DNA of 64,000 bases from Cytobacillus firmus DS1 (lineage in GTDB: Bacteria > Bacillota > Bacilli > Bacillales > Cytobacillaceae), in contig NZ_APVL01000006.1 of assembly GCF_000565285.1 (NCBI RefSeq), positions 206,650 to 270,649 on the forward strand. The letters run 5' to 3'. Positions 7,551 through 15,337 of the stretch are shown piece after piece. Position numbers and translations under genes: made by a program. The notes under the pieces were generated by a model. It ran no database searches. It had not been told where the DNA came from and saw only the letters and a program-made list of their open reading frames with translations. Numbering within the stretch: the stretch's first letter is position 1; each line of letters opens with the position of its first letter.

Positions 7551-9260
7551 CTAGTAATTTCTTTTTTCCCAACCGTTTCCTGAAAGGGCAGGCGTCACTT
7601 TTTGTCCATCTGAAAGCTGGAGTTTTACATTATCAACATACCAGCCTCTGCCGTTTACTGTACTATCTGTCACGTAACGGAATCGGATGTGGGAAATTCC
7701 TGCCGGAATCGTCAGCTCTTCCTTTTTCCAGTCGATGCTGCTGCCTGTATATGGCTGTGCAGCCTGTGACCAATTGACGCCATCTTCTGAGACCTCAACA
7801 TAGGCCATATCCGCATTGGTTTCAGTTCTGTACCAAGTATCAAACGACAGTACTGCCTCTTCTTTGAGATTCACTTTAGCGGTTAACTCATGCTGGACTT
7901 TATCTCCATAACCTGAGAACCACGCATCTCCTTTCCCTGAAATGGCTACAGGAATTGAATCCGCCACCTGTCTTGCAAATGCACGCCTTGCAATATTCGT
8001 TGTAACAGTATTTCTTGAAGGATGCACACGATTCGTTAACAGAATCGCAATCGTGCCATTATTTCGGTTTATGACGATGGATGTTCCAGTGTACCCTGTA
8101 TGTCCAAGCGAAGTTCCCTCTGATAAAGCATCCATGAACCATCCCTGACCAAGCTCCCAGCCCAGGCCATGATCATCACCTGGAAACTGAGGAATCTGAT
8201 TTTGAATCAGCATTTTCACCGTCTTTTCTTTTAGTATCCGCTTGCCGCCATATCGCCCGTCATTTACATACATATGGGCAAGCTTGGCAAGATCGGATGC
8301 AGTGGAAAAGACACCTGCATGTCCGGCAACTCCATTAAGCGACCAGGCATTCTCATCATGAACTTCTCCCCAGACAAGCCCCCTGTTGATAGCAGGCTGA
8401 TATTCCGTGGCTGCAATCCGATGCTTCAAAGATTCAGGCGGATTATACATTGTATCCTTCATACCCAGGGGGTTGGTTATACGTTTTTCCACAAACTCAT
8501 CCAGGCTTTGTCCTGAAAGGCGTTCTATTATTGCACCGAGCGTAATCATATTCAAATCGCTGTATGTATACGCATCGCCCGGCTCATTGGCCAATGGATG
8601 TTTAAAAACGATTTGCATGCGGTCCTCTCTGCTGCTTCCTTGTGAATATAATGGAATCCATGCAGTAAAGCCTGAAGTATGTGTCATCAGCTGGCGTATC
8701 GTTACATTTTCCTTGCCGTTTTCGGCGAACTCGGGAATATATTCCGCAACAGGATCATCCAGCTGAAAGCGGCCTTCATCATACAATATCATTGCGGCAG
8801 TTGTGGTGAAGATTTTACTGATTGAAGCCAAGTCAAAGATGGTATTTTCGGTCATTTCGATCGGGTTCCGGGCTTCAGTAAACTTATCATCCGTGTAGCG
8901 GTAGGAATATCCGTATGCATCATGCTTGACGATATGGCCGCGCCTTGCCACAAAAGTGACAGCACCCGGCATGACGCCATCTGAAATCATCTTCTCCATT
9001 AATGGATCGATTTCATCCAGCGGCTGCTGAACCATCCCCGCTCCCACTGCAGATCCAGGATGAAGAATAGGAGAAATCGGTCCAGGACGGTCCCACGAAA
9101 AAATAGGATGAATTTTGTGTTTCACATCTTTATTGTTTTTCATTTCCATCGTTGGCTTAACTCCTTCAGCGCTTTGCGCAGATGCAGTATATGGTGCCGG
9201 AATAAAGAGTGATGTGCTAAGTGCGGCAGATAGCGCAACAAGCTTGGTTTTATTTGTCAT
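7551..9260 (-). CDS. amiE: N-acetylmuramyl-L-alanine amidase AmiE, beta-lactamase fold
   Basis: Secreted serine hydrolase of the beta-lactamase/PBP4 fold; the B. subtilis relative AmiE (YbbE) removes stem peptides from MurNAc. It starts at ATG 9258-9260 with AAAGGAGG four bases upstream; the frame extends 10 codons further, but without a ribosome-binding site. A signal peptide ends near TASAQS. The active site SISK (Ser146-Lys149), the YSDLN motif and HTGYTGT are present. Residues 445-560 add a beta-sandwich domain (SFDTWYRTETNADMAYVEVS ... GWYVDNVKL), like the MAM-type domains of secreted peptidases. B. subtilis AmiE (about 441 aa) lacks it, so here the enzyme may bind wall or glycan. First gene of the amiE-nagZ-namZ operon. 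Confidence 0.88.
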   Translation of the reverse strand: MTNKTKLVALSAALSTSLFIPAPYTASAQSAEGVKPTMEMKNNKDVKHKIHPIFSWDRPGPISPILHPGSAVGAGMVQQPLDEIDPLMEKMISDGVMPGAVTFVARRGHIVKHDAYGYSYRYTDDKFTEARNPIEMTENTIFDLASISKIFTTTAAMILYDEGRFQLDDPVAEYIPEFAENGKENVTIRQLMTHTSGFTAWIPLYSQGSSREDRMQIVFKHPLANEPGDAYTYSDLNMITLGAIIERLSGQSLDEFVEKRITNPLGMKDTMYNPPESLKHRIAATEYQPAINRGLVWGEVHDENAWSLNGVAGHAGVFSTASDLAKLAHMYVNDGRYGGKRILKEKTVKMLIQNQIPQFPGDDHGLGWELGQGWFMDALSEGTSLGHTGYTGTSIVINRNNGTIAILLTNRVHPSRNTVTTNIARRAFARQVADSIPVAISGKGDAWFSGYGDKVQHELTAKVNLKEEAVLSFDTWYRTETNADMAYVEVSEDGVNWSQAAQPYTGSSIDWKKEELTIPAGISHIRFRYVTDSTVNGRGWYVDNVKLQLSDGQKVTPALSGNGWEKRNY

Positions 9261-9314
9261 AATGCCTCCTTTATTTTTATGAATCTTCATCAGCCTTTAA
9301 CCTCCTCTTATTAT

Positions 9315-9328
9315 TGAAAGGGTTTACA
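9315..9328. promoter_or_regulatory. cre-like CcpA site before amiE
   Basis: TGAAAGGGTTTACA matches the cre consensus TGWAANCGNTNWCA except at one central base. It lies about 55 bp upstream of the amiE start, inside the leader, where CcpA could block transcription. Mur-type recycling operons are catabolite-repressed in B. subtilis (established). Confidence 0.5.
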
Positions 9329-9356
9329 TATTGTAAGATTAATAGAGTTAGAGTAT

Positions 9357-9372
9357 AGTTGTCTATACCACA
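9357..9372 (-). promoter_or_regulatory. NagR/DasR-type dre operator upstream of amiE
   Basis: On the minus strand TGTGGTATAGACAACT matches the NagR (YvoA) dre sequence of B. subtilis nag genes at nearly every base. A plausible -10 TATACT begins at its downstream edge. It suggests that GlcNAc-6-P or GlcN-6-P controls this operon. No nagR gene is in the window. Confidence 0.6.
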
Positions 9373-9485
9373 TAAGTCCTGTTCTAGCTAAAACTTTCCA
9401 TATAAAGCAGAAAAACCAATAGTACTTTTAGACTGTTCTGAAAATTAAATTATATGATTTCCAAATTTCTAAGCAATCTAAAGAA

Positions 9486-9510
9486 AGCAGAATCCATATT
9501 GGATTCTGCT
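9486..9510 (-). terminator. Terminator of the ABC exporter gene
   Basis: AGCAGAATCC (9486-9495) and GGATTCTGCT (9501-9510) form a perfect 10-bp stem with a 5-base loop. The following T-run (TTTCTTT on the minus strand) is imperfect. The stem abuts the stop codon. Confidence 0.6.
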
Positions 9511-11228
9511 TATCTTTGAAACTGTACATTATGAAGACCTGCAAAGATTCCGTTCTTTTCGATCAGTTCATCGTGTGTACCTTCTTCAGCAATGCCGTCT
9601 TCTGTGACAACGACCACCCTGTCCGCATTGCGGATGGTTGCCAGCCTGTGGGCAATGACCAGAGTGGTGCGGTTTACTGCAAGCTCGTTCAATGCCGTTT
9701 GAATAATCTGTTCGGTTTCTGTGTCCAATGCCGAAGTTGCTTCATCCAGGATTAAAATCGGCGGGTTTTTCAGGAACATTCTCGCAATGGCGATCCGTTG
9801 TTTTTGTCCGCCTGACAACTTTAATCCCCGTTCCCCAATTTGTGTTTCCCAGCCATCCGGAAGAGATGCAATGAAGTCCTGCAGGTGAGCTTTTTTAGCT
9901 GCGTCCGCAACCTGCTCATCTGTTGCCCCAAGCATTCCGTAAGCTATATTCTCTTTCAGGGTACCTGTAAACAGGAAGACATCCTGCTGAACAATGCCAA
10001 TTTGTGACCTCAGAGATTTCTTCGTCATGTCCCTGATATCCATGCCATCAATCTTAATACTTCCGCTATTCACATCATAAAAGCGTGGAATCAAAGAACA
10101 AATCGTTGTCTTTCCGGCTCCTGAAGGTCCAACAAAAGCTACTGTTTCACCAGCTTTTATTTGAAGGTCAATTCCCTCAAGAACCGATTTATGCTCGTCA
10201 TAACTGAACGATACATCCTGAAAACGGATATCACCCTTTAAGGATTCAACCTCAATGGCATCTTCCGTATCCTCAATTTCCGGTTCAGTATCAATGATTT
10301 CTATAAACCGTTTGAAACCAGCCATTCCCTTTGGATACAGTTCCATAAGGGCGCTGATTTTATCAATCGGCTTTAATAGCACATTTACATAAAGCACAAA
10401 TCCGACCAATTCACCGTATGAAAGCTGCCCGCTGAAGCTCAGCCAGGAACCGTATACAAGAACAATCAGCGTAACTAATCTGGTCAGCATGTATACTCCG
10501 GAAGCACTGAAACTCATAATTTTGTATGCTGCAAGCTTGGCAAGACGGAATCTCCCATTGTTTTCTTTAAATCTTTTAATTTCGTAGCTTTCATTTGTAA
10601 AAGACTGAACCACACGCACTCCAGATACACTATCCTCAACCTGGGCGTTCACATCGGCAATTTCACCGTACATCCTTTTCCATGCATTGTTCATTTTAAT
10701 ATTGCAGAATGTAATCAGCCATACAAGAAACGGAAGAACAAATATCGTTACAAGGGCGAGCTTTACATTGATCGTAAGCATAATCCAGAATGCGCCCACA
10801 AACGTCATGACCGCAATAAATAAATCCTCCGGCCCATGATGGGCGAGCTCCCCGATATCCATAAGGTCATTTGTCACCCGGCTCATGATGTGCCCTGTTT
10901 TGGTATTATCGAAGAAGCGGAAAGACTGCCTTTGCACATGCTGAAAAAGCTGCTGCCGCATATCTGTTTCGATGTTGATGCCCAGCTTGTGGCCCCAATA
11001 GTTAACAACAAACTGAAGAAGCGTGCTGGTCACATAAAGAGCAAGCAGTCCGGCACTTACAGAAACAATCATGGACCAATTCCCGCTAGGAAGCAGGCTG
11101 TCGATAAACCACTGAACCGCAAGCGGAAAGCCCAATTCAAGAATTGCCACGAATACCGCCGAACTGAAATCAAGAATGAATAGGCGCTTATGCGGCTTAT
11201 AGTAGCCAAAAAACCGTTGGATCATCAT
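9510..11228 (-). CDS. ABC transporter, fused permease-ATPase (exporter)
   Basis: A 572-aa half-transporter of the multidrug/lipid exporter type that works as a dimer. Residues 1-310 hold the six-helix membrane domain. Residues 335-572 hold the nucleotide-binding domain with Walker A GPSGAGKTT, Q-loop QQDVFLFTGT, signature LSGGQKQRIAIAR, Walker B ILILDEATSALD and switch His in VIAHRL. A second ATG three bases in fits the GGAGA spacing slightly better. It is a single gene between two intergenic gaps; a homodimer is therefore likely. B. subtilis has several paralogues of this size (YfiC, YknU/V type) and the substrate cannot be told from sequence. Confidence 0.88.
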   Translation of the reverse strand: MMIQRFFGYYKPHKRLFILDFSSAVFVAILELGFPLAVQWFIDSLLPSGNWSMIVSVSAGLLALYVTSTLLQFVVNYWGHKLGINIETDMRQQLFQHVQRQSFRFFDNTKTGHIMSRVTNDLMDIGELAHHGPEDLFIAVMTFVGAFWIMLTINVKLALVTIFVLPFLVWLITFCNIKMNNAWKRMYGEIADVNAQVEDSVSGVRVVQSFTNESYEIKRFKENNGRFRLAKLAAYKIMSFSASGVYMLTRLVTLIVLVYGSWLSFSGQLSYGELVGFVLYVNVLLKPIDKISALMELYPKGMAGFKRFIEIIDTEPEIEDTEDAIEVESLKGDIRFQDVSFSYDEHKSVLEGIDLQIKAGETVAFVGPSGAGKTTICSLIPRFYDVNSGSIKIDGMDIRDMTKKSLRSQIGIVQQDVFLFTGTLKENIAYGMLGATDEQVADAAKKAHLQDFIASLPDGWETQIGERGLKLSGGQKQRIAIARMFLKNPPILILDEATSALDTETEQIIQTALNELAVNRTTLVIAHRLATIRNADRVVVVTEDGIAEEGTHDELIEKNGIFAGLHNVQFQR

Positions 11229-11395
11229 ATTCTCCTTTTTCTGAAAAAATCAAACATAATAGGATTATAAATTCACCAGGAATATATTACAAGAAAAACC
11301 CATCCCAATTTATTTCTGGAACGAGTCTGATAGTTAGAGGATATAATACGGCTTAATTCTTATAAAAGGCCGATGTAATCGTCCTTCGCCGCTAA

Positions 11396-11845
11396 TCAGA
11401 TTCTTGATTTGAACTGAACTTTACGGATCATTTGATTGATTACTTCTGAAATGACAAGTCCGACTGCGATTGCCCCGGATATCATGAATGCTTTTGCAGC
11501 CAGCTGGATTGCCATATTATAATCATTTTCAACAAAATTTCTCATTGCATCATAAGCGATCCCTCCTGGGACCAATGGAATGATGCCGGCAACACTGAAT
11601 ATAATAATAGGTGTTTTATACATTTTGGCAAAAATCTGGCTGATCACAGCGATGGTAAAAGCAGCAATTAATGACGAAATAACAGCATCATATTGCCTAT
11701 TGACCAGCCATATATAAACAAACCAGCCAACCATCCCGACAAACCCGCATTTCAGAAGCGATTTTTTCGGAGCATTGAAAAGCACTCCGAACCCTGCTGA
11801 AGCAATAAAGCTTGTAATCATATGTGTCAACATAAACATACGCAT
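11396..11845 (-). CDS. Threonine/serine exporter subunit, YjjB-like (DUF3815)
   Basis: 149-aa membrane protein with about five hydrophobic segments and the family pattern PLVPGGIAYDAMRNFVEND in the middle. It corresponds to the C-terminal half of ThrE-type threonine/serine exporters. The gene lies 18 bp after its partner (11864-12616), which matches the N-terminal half, so the two presumably form one exporter in the cell membrane. Substrate assignment rests on ThrE family knowledge only; related YjjPB in E. coli has been linked to succinate export. Confidence 0.8.
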   Translation of the reverse strand: MRMFMLTHMITSFIASAGFGVLFNAPKKSLLKCGFVGMVGWFVYIWLVNRQYDAVISSLIAAFTIAVISQIFAKMYKTPIIIFSVAGIIPLVPGGIAYDAMRNFVENDYNMAIQLAAKAFMISGAIAVGLVISEVINQMIRKVQFKSRI

Positions 11846-11863
11846 ATTCCTCCGCTAAAGCAT

Positions 11864-12616
11864 TTAGAAAGTGAATACTAGAGCAATCCCGGCTCCAATG
11901 GCAAATGCTGTCAAAAAAGCTTCAGCCCCTTTTGACAGACCGGAAACAAGGTGTCCGGCCATTAAATCCCTGACTGCATTTGTAATCAGCAGCCCCGGAA
12001 CGAGCGGCATGACTGAACCGATGATAATCTTATCTAGTTCTGTTCCCGCCCCCGTGTACACAAAGAAATAGGCGATCAGGCCAATTAATAACGAAGCAAT
12101 AAATTCAGAGAAAAATTTAATCTGGACCATTCTATGTACGTATATAAAAGATACAAACCCAAGCCCGCCAGCAATCATGGCTGGAACAAAATCCGTCCAG
12201 CTTCCAAGGAACATAATTAAAAAGCAGCCGCTTGCAACGGAAGCTGCAAGAATCTGCTGATAAACAGGGAAAGTATAGTCGGCACGTTCAATTTCCCTCA
12301 GTCTTGCCAAGGCTTCCCTTCCATCCAGTTCACCGCTGCTGATCCTGCGTGAAACTCCATTTACTAACGTCACCTTATACAGGTCCGTTGAACGTTCTGA
12401 AATCCGAATCAGCTTTGCCGGTTCAGTTCCATCTGTTGAAAATATGATTCCAGTTGGCGTCACATAGCTATGCGAGTGCGGTATACCCAGGGAGGCTGCT
12501 ATCCTGGTCATTGTGTCCTCTACCCGATATGTTTCTGCACCGCCCTGAAGCATGATTTTCCCGGCAAGCAAGCAGATCTCTATTACTTCTATTGTTGGAG
12601 GGAATTCTTTCCCCAT
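11864..12616 (-). CDS. Threonine/serine exporter subunit, YjjP-like (DUF1212)
   Basis: 250-aa protein. The cytoplasmic N-terminal 115 residues contain LLAGKIMLQGGAETYRVEDTM and the HSYVTPTGIIFS motif typical of ThrE/YjjP proteins. Five membrane segments follow, with MPLVPGLLITNAVRDLMAGH, the same MPLVPG motif as its partner. The start chosen is ATG 12616 with AGGTGAAAG just upstream; a TTG at 12640 lacks a ribosome-binding site. Operon with the YjjB-like gene. Confidence 0.82.
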   Translation of the reverse strand: MGKEFPPTIEVIEICLLAGKIMLQGGAETYRVEDTMTRIAASLGIPHSHSYVTPTGIIFSTDGTEPAKLIRISERSTDLYKVTLVNGVSRRISSGELDGREALARLREIERADYTFPVYQQILAASVASGCFLIMFLGSWTDFVPAMIAGGLGFVSFIYVHRMVQIKFFSEFIASLLIGLIAYFFVYTGAGTELDKIIIGSVMPLVPGLLITNAVRDLMAGHLVSGLSKGAEAFLTAFAIGAGIALVFTF

Positions 12617-12776
12617 TCTTTCACCTGCTTTACAGATCAAAATTTAAAACCTTCATATATAGGGTTACATCTTAACGGAAATGGTAAACGAAAGAAAGAC
12701 CTTTTGTCTATAATTTATATAAAAATATTCCGTAAACTCCGGAAACATATGCTAAAAAGGCAGAATAGCGCTGAAT

Positions 12777-12810
12777 AAAAAAGCGATTATCCCTCGCAGA
12801 ATAATCACTT
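12777..12810 (-). terminator. Terminator of tnrA
   Basis: On the minus strand AGTGATTAT and ATAATCGCT form a 9-bp stem with one wobble around a 10-base loop, followed by TTTTTT. Located directly after the tnrA stop. Confidence 0.8.
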
Positions 12811-12815
12811 CCCCA

Positions 12816-13139
12816 CTATTTCTTCCGGATTCCAAACTGCGCATTTAGCTGACCCTGAATCATTTTTGAACGTGATGCCTGATCGTCTTTTTTCTTTTTT
12901 CTCTTTAATTCCGAGCGGATTTCTTCCGTTCTGACTCCCTCTTCCCTTTTGTTGGCTATATCGATGAGCGTCTCTACATCGCTAAAAGAGTATTTCCTGC
13001 TTCCGCGTTCTGATCTTTCAGGGAAAATCAATTTCCTCTCTTCGTAATACCGAATCTGCCGTTCACTAAGTCCTGTCAGTTCGCTGACTGTCCCAATCGA
13101 AATGACTTTTCTGGTTTTGTAGGATGATTCTCTTTCCAA
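12816..13139 (-). CDS. tnrA: Nitrogen-limitation regulator TnrA (MerR family)
   Basis: 107-aa DNA-binding regulator that acts during nitrogen limitation and is held inactive by feedback-inhibited glutamine synthetase. The MerR helix-turn-helix is at residues 13-60 ([24 protein letters not shown]). The C-terminal tail [16 protein letters not shown] matches the TnrA-specific segment that contacts glutamine synthetase; GlnR has a different, longer tail. Upstream lies a perfect TnrA box centred about 49 bp before the predicted start, consistent with the known autoactivation. The divergent neighbours are two tiny genes with their own TnrA box, like ykzB-ykoL beside tnrA in B. subtilis. Confidence 0.95.
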   Translation of the reverse strand: MERESSYKTRKVISIGTVSELTGLSERQIRYYEERKLIFPERSERGSRKYSFSDVETLIDIANKREEGVRTEEIRSELKRKKKKDDQASRSKMIQGQLNAQFGIRKK

Positions 13140-13170
13140 TCATGTCACCTCAATCTAACCATTTTCTTTC

Positions 13171-13221
13171 ATTATACTAATCTTTCAATCATTTTCATTA
13201 AACCTGTCAGAAAATCTTACA
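13171..13221 (-). promoter_or_regulatory. tnrA promoter with TnrA box 1
   Basis: The box TGTCAGAAAATCTTACA (13205-13221) fits TGTNAN7TNACA perfectly. On the minus strand the -10 TATAAT lies at 13171-13176, which puts the box centre at about -49, the usual activating position, with no good -35. Confidence 0.85.
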
Positions 13222-13236
13222 ATACAGCAAAAACAA

Positions 13237-13288
13237 TGTAAGAAAACTTAACATAATAAATGATTTAGACCTAAATTTCTTTTAGAAT
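13237..13288 (+). promoter_or_regulatory. Promoter of the two small genes with TnrA box 2
   Basis: The box TGTAAGAAAACTTAACA (13237-13253) fits TGTNAN7TNACA perfectly. TAGAAT at 13283-13288 is a good -10, placing the box centre at about -50. Predicts activation of the two small genes under nitrogen limitation. Confidence 0.8.
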
Positions 13289-13322
13289 AAACAAAAACAT
13301 TAATGGAATGAGGAGATAATAA

Positions 13323-13487
13323 ATGCAATATTTACGGAAGGCCATTGAAAAGAAGCGGCAATATCTAATCGGCCTGCTGGTCAAATCAGGAAGCGAATAT
13401 CAGCATTCTGAACCGGCTCTGCAAAAGCTGACCTTAACAGAACTTGAGGTAATATTTAAAAAACACAGCAATCGAAGCCGTTATTAA
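13323..13487 (+). CDS. Small basic protein, FbpA-like, TnrA-controlled
   Basis: 54-aa protein too short for most gene finders. Start ATG 13323 follows GAGGAG by 7 bases. The N-terminal half (LRKAIEKKRQYLIGLLVKSG) and the LTLTELE motif near residue 37 resemble the Fur-regulated basic protein FbpA family of bacilli. The position, divergent from tnrA and behind a TnrA box, corresponds to ykzB of B. subtilis; I infer that equivalence from position, not from alignment. It is followed 14 bp later by a second small gene in the same unit. FbpA proteins are thought to act with small regulatory RNAs in the iron-sparing response; a role in nitrogen limitation here would be inference. Confidence 0.75.
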   Translation: MQYLRKAIEKKRQYLIGLLVKSGSEYQHSEPALQKLTLTELEVIFKKHSNRSRY

Positions 13488-13501
13488 TCAGGGGGGCACT
13501 T

Positions 13502-13639
13502 ATGGAAACAATAAATACAATTGATCTGGCTAGAAGGATTATCGAACTCGATTTACTGCGTGATCAGCTATGGGAAAGTTTAACGGCTGCAGCTGGTGAT
13601 CATGCTTATGAAATTTTAAGAAATGAACAAAATAGTTAA
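13502..13639 (+). CDS. Small acidic protein, 45 aa, TnrA-controlled
   Basis: Second gene of the TnrA-activated unit. ATG 13502 is preceded by AGGGGGG with good spacing, and the frame ends 5 bp before a strong terminator. The protein is helical and acidic (IDLARRIIELDLLRDQLWE). By place it would be the counterpart of ykoL, but I do not recognise the family. Its pattern recalls short Spo0E-like helical hairpins, yet the SQELD signature is missing. Confidence 0.65.
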   Translation: METINTIDLARRIIELDLLRDQLWESLTAAAGDHAYEILRNEQNS

Positions 13640-13644
13640 TAATG

Positions 13645-13670
13645 GAACGCTTAAAAGAGCGTTCTTTTTT
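13645..13670 (+). terminator. Terminator of the small TnrA-controlled unit
   Basis: GAACGCT (13645-13651) pairs with AGCGTTC (13658-13664) around a 6-base loop, then TTTTTT. Confidence 0.9.
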
Positions 13671-13745
13671 ATGTTTATGTGAAAGTTTTGTAAATTTATA
13701 ATTCCTTCTTTTTTTGTCATCATTATTTTGATATCATCTTATTAT

Positions 13746-13767
13746 CGAATTGCGATATCGATATTCG
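13746..13767. promoter_or_regulatory. Palindromic operator candidate before padR-chrA
   Basis: A 22-bp sequence with 18 of 22 positions matching its own reverse complement (arms CGAAT/ATTCG, centre CGATATCG) lies 22 bp upstream of the padR start and just after a likely -10 (TATTAT, 13740-13745). Such a position suits autorepression by the PadR-type protein. Confidence 0.5.
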
Positions 13768-13789
13768 AAATTATTAAGGAGGCATCGGC

Positions 13790-14098
13790 TTGGAAGATAA
13801 AATATTGCGCAAGCTGTTCCTGGGGTTTATCCAAATCCATATACTTCACCATGCAAAGGAGCAGCCTGTTTTCGGCGCTTGGATGGTGGAAGAGCTGAAA
13901 GAGCATGGATATAGCATCAGTTCCGGAACATTGTATCCTATCCTGCATTCGATGGAATCAGACGGGCTGCTTCATCAGGAGAAGAAAAATGTAGATGGCC
14001 GAATCCGAAAATATTATACTGCAACAGAAAAAGGAATTTCGGTGCTGGAGGAAGCCAGAAAAAAAGCATATGAGCTTTTTAAAGAGATTAAAGATTAA
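13790..14098 (+). CDS. PadR-family transcriptional regulator
   Basis: 102-aa winged-helix regulator. The PadR core is clear: LHHAKEQPVFGAWMVEELKE, then SSGTLYPILHSMESDGLL, then DGRIRKYYTATEKG. The short form without a C-terminal helix domain belongs to the PadR-s2 group. The start is TTG 13790 with AAGGAGG seven bases upstream. The stop is followed 11 bp later by chrA. The pair PadR-ChrA is common in bacilli, and the regulator probably represses the transporter until chromate or a related anion is present. The palindrome at 13746-13767 is its likely binding site. Confidence 0.88.
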   Translation: MEDKILRKLFLGFIQIHILHHAKEQPVFGAWMVEELKEHGYSISSGTLYPILHSMESDGLLHQEKKNVDGRIRKYYTATEKGISVLEEARKKAYELFKEIKD

Positions 14099-14109
14099 AG
14101 GAGATGCAT

Positions 14110-15300
14110 ATGAACAAAAACAGAACTGGCTTAAAATCTTTACTGGAAATATTAATGGTTTCAACAAGGCTTGGACTTACCTCTTTCGGGGGACCTGTAG
14201 CTCATCTCGGCTATTTTCACGATGAGTATGTCCGCAGAAGAAAATGGATGGATGAGAAAAGCTATGCAGACTTAGTTGCACTTTGTCAGTTCCTGCCCGG
14301 ACCGGCAAGCAGCCAGGTTGGCATTGGCATTGGTGTCATGAGGGCTGGAGTAGCCGGAGGCATTATGGCTTTCCTTGGTTTTACATTGCCATCTGTTATT
14401 GCCCTGGTTATTTTCGCCATTCTTCTTCAAGGCATTAATCCCGCTGAAGCAGGGTGGATCCATGGACTCAAAATTGTCGCGGTGGCTGTAGTGGCTCATG
14501 CGGTTTTGGGAATGGCACAAAAACTTGTACCTGACCTGCCGCGAAAAACGCTGGCACTGTTCGCGATTATCGTCACACTTTTATGGCAGACAGCCATTAC
14601 TCAGGTTGCGGTCATTCTTATCTCTGGTTTTATTGGATTTTTAATCTATAAAAAGCATGCAGATAATGATGAAGCTCGGATCGATTTCCCCATTTCAAAA
14701 AGATTTGCCATTGGCTGTTTAGTGTTATTTTTCGCCCTTTTAATAGTTCTTCCCATTTTAAGGGAGTTAACCGCAATGGATTGGGTTGCTCTTTTTGACA
14801 GCTTTTATCGCTCCGGATCTCTGGTTTTCGGGGGAGGCCATGTTGTCCTTCCTTTGCTGGAACGTGAATTTGTCCCGACAGGCTGGCTAAGTGAAGAAGC
14901 TTTTCTTGCTGGCTACGGGGCAGCTCAGGCAGTGCCTGGGCCGTTATTTACTTTTGCTGCCTATCTTGGAGCAGTGATGAATGGCTGGCAAGGCGGTTTG
15001 CTTGCAACTGCCGCGATCTTCCTGCCTGCCTTTCTGCTGATATTAGGCACGCTCCCATTTTGGGACACACTACGCAGCAATCCTAACATAAAGGGTGCAT
15101 TAATGGGTGTAAATGCTGCAGTTGTCGGCATTTTAATCGCTGCCTTCTATCACCCAATTTGGACGAGCAGCATCCTGGATCCTGCTGATTTTGCTTTTGC
15201 AGCAGTCCTATTCAGCATGCTTGTTTATTGGAAGCTTCCACCCTGGATTATTGTTGTGACAGGAGCCGTTGGCGGTACTTTATTAGGAATTATATTTTAG
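14110..15300 (+). CDS. chrA: Chromate transporter ChrA
   Basis: 396-aa membrane protein of the CHR family that expels chromate. It has the two-domain long form: the first CHR domain (residues 12-185) contains STRLGLTSFGGPVAHLGYF and LCQFLPGPASSQVGIGIG; the second (about 215-396) contains RSGSLVFGGGHVVLPLLE and AAQAVPGPLFTFAAYLG, an inverted repeat of the same motifs. Of two close ATGs, 14110 is preferred because AGGAG sits six bases upstream; 14104 directly abuts that site. It follows the PadR regulator in one transcript and ends at a strong terminator. Confidence 0.93.
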   Translation: MNKNRTGLKSLLEILMVSTRLGLTSFGGPVAHLGYFHDEYVRRRKWMDEKSYADLVALCQFLPGPASSQVGIGIGVMRAGVAGGIMAFLGFTLPSVIALVIFAILLQGINPAEAGWIHGLKIVAVAVVAHAVLGMAQKLVPDLPRKTLALFAIIVTLLWQTAITQVAVILISGFIGFLIYKKHADNDEARIDFPISKRFAIGCLVLFFALLIVLPILRELTAMDWVALFDSFYRSGSLVFGGGHVVLPLLEREFVPTGWLSEEAFLAGYGAAQAVPGPLFTFAAYLGAVMNGWQGGLLATAAIFLPAFLLILGTLPFWDTLRSNPNIKGALMGVNAAVVGILIAAFYHPIWTSSILDPADFAFAAVLFSMLVYWKLPPWIIVVTGAVGGTLLGIIF

Positions 15301-15305
15301 ATACG

Positions 15306-15335
15306 AAAAGCTGCCATATTTGTTTGGCAGCTTTT
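15306..15335. terminator. Shared bidirectional terminator, chrA and nitrate-sensor operon
   Basis: AAAAGCTGCC (15306-15315) pairs perfectly with GGCAGCTTTT (15326-15335). T-runs are available on both strands; the convergent histidine kinase gene stops at 15338. Confidence 0.88.
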
Positions 15336-15337
15336 TT

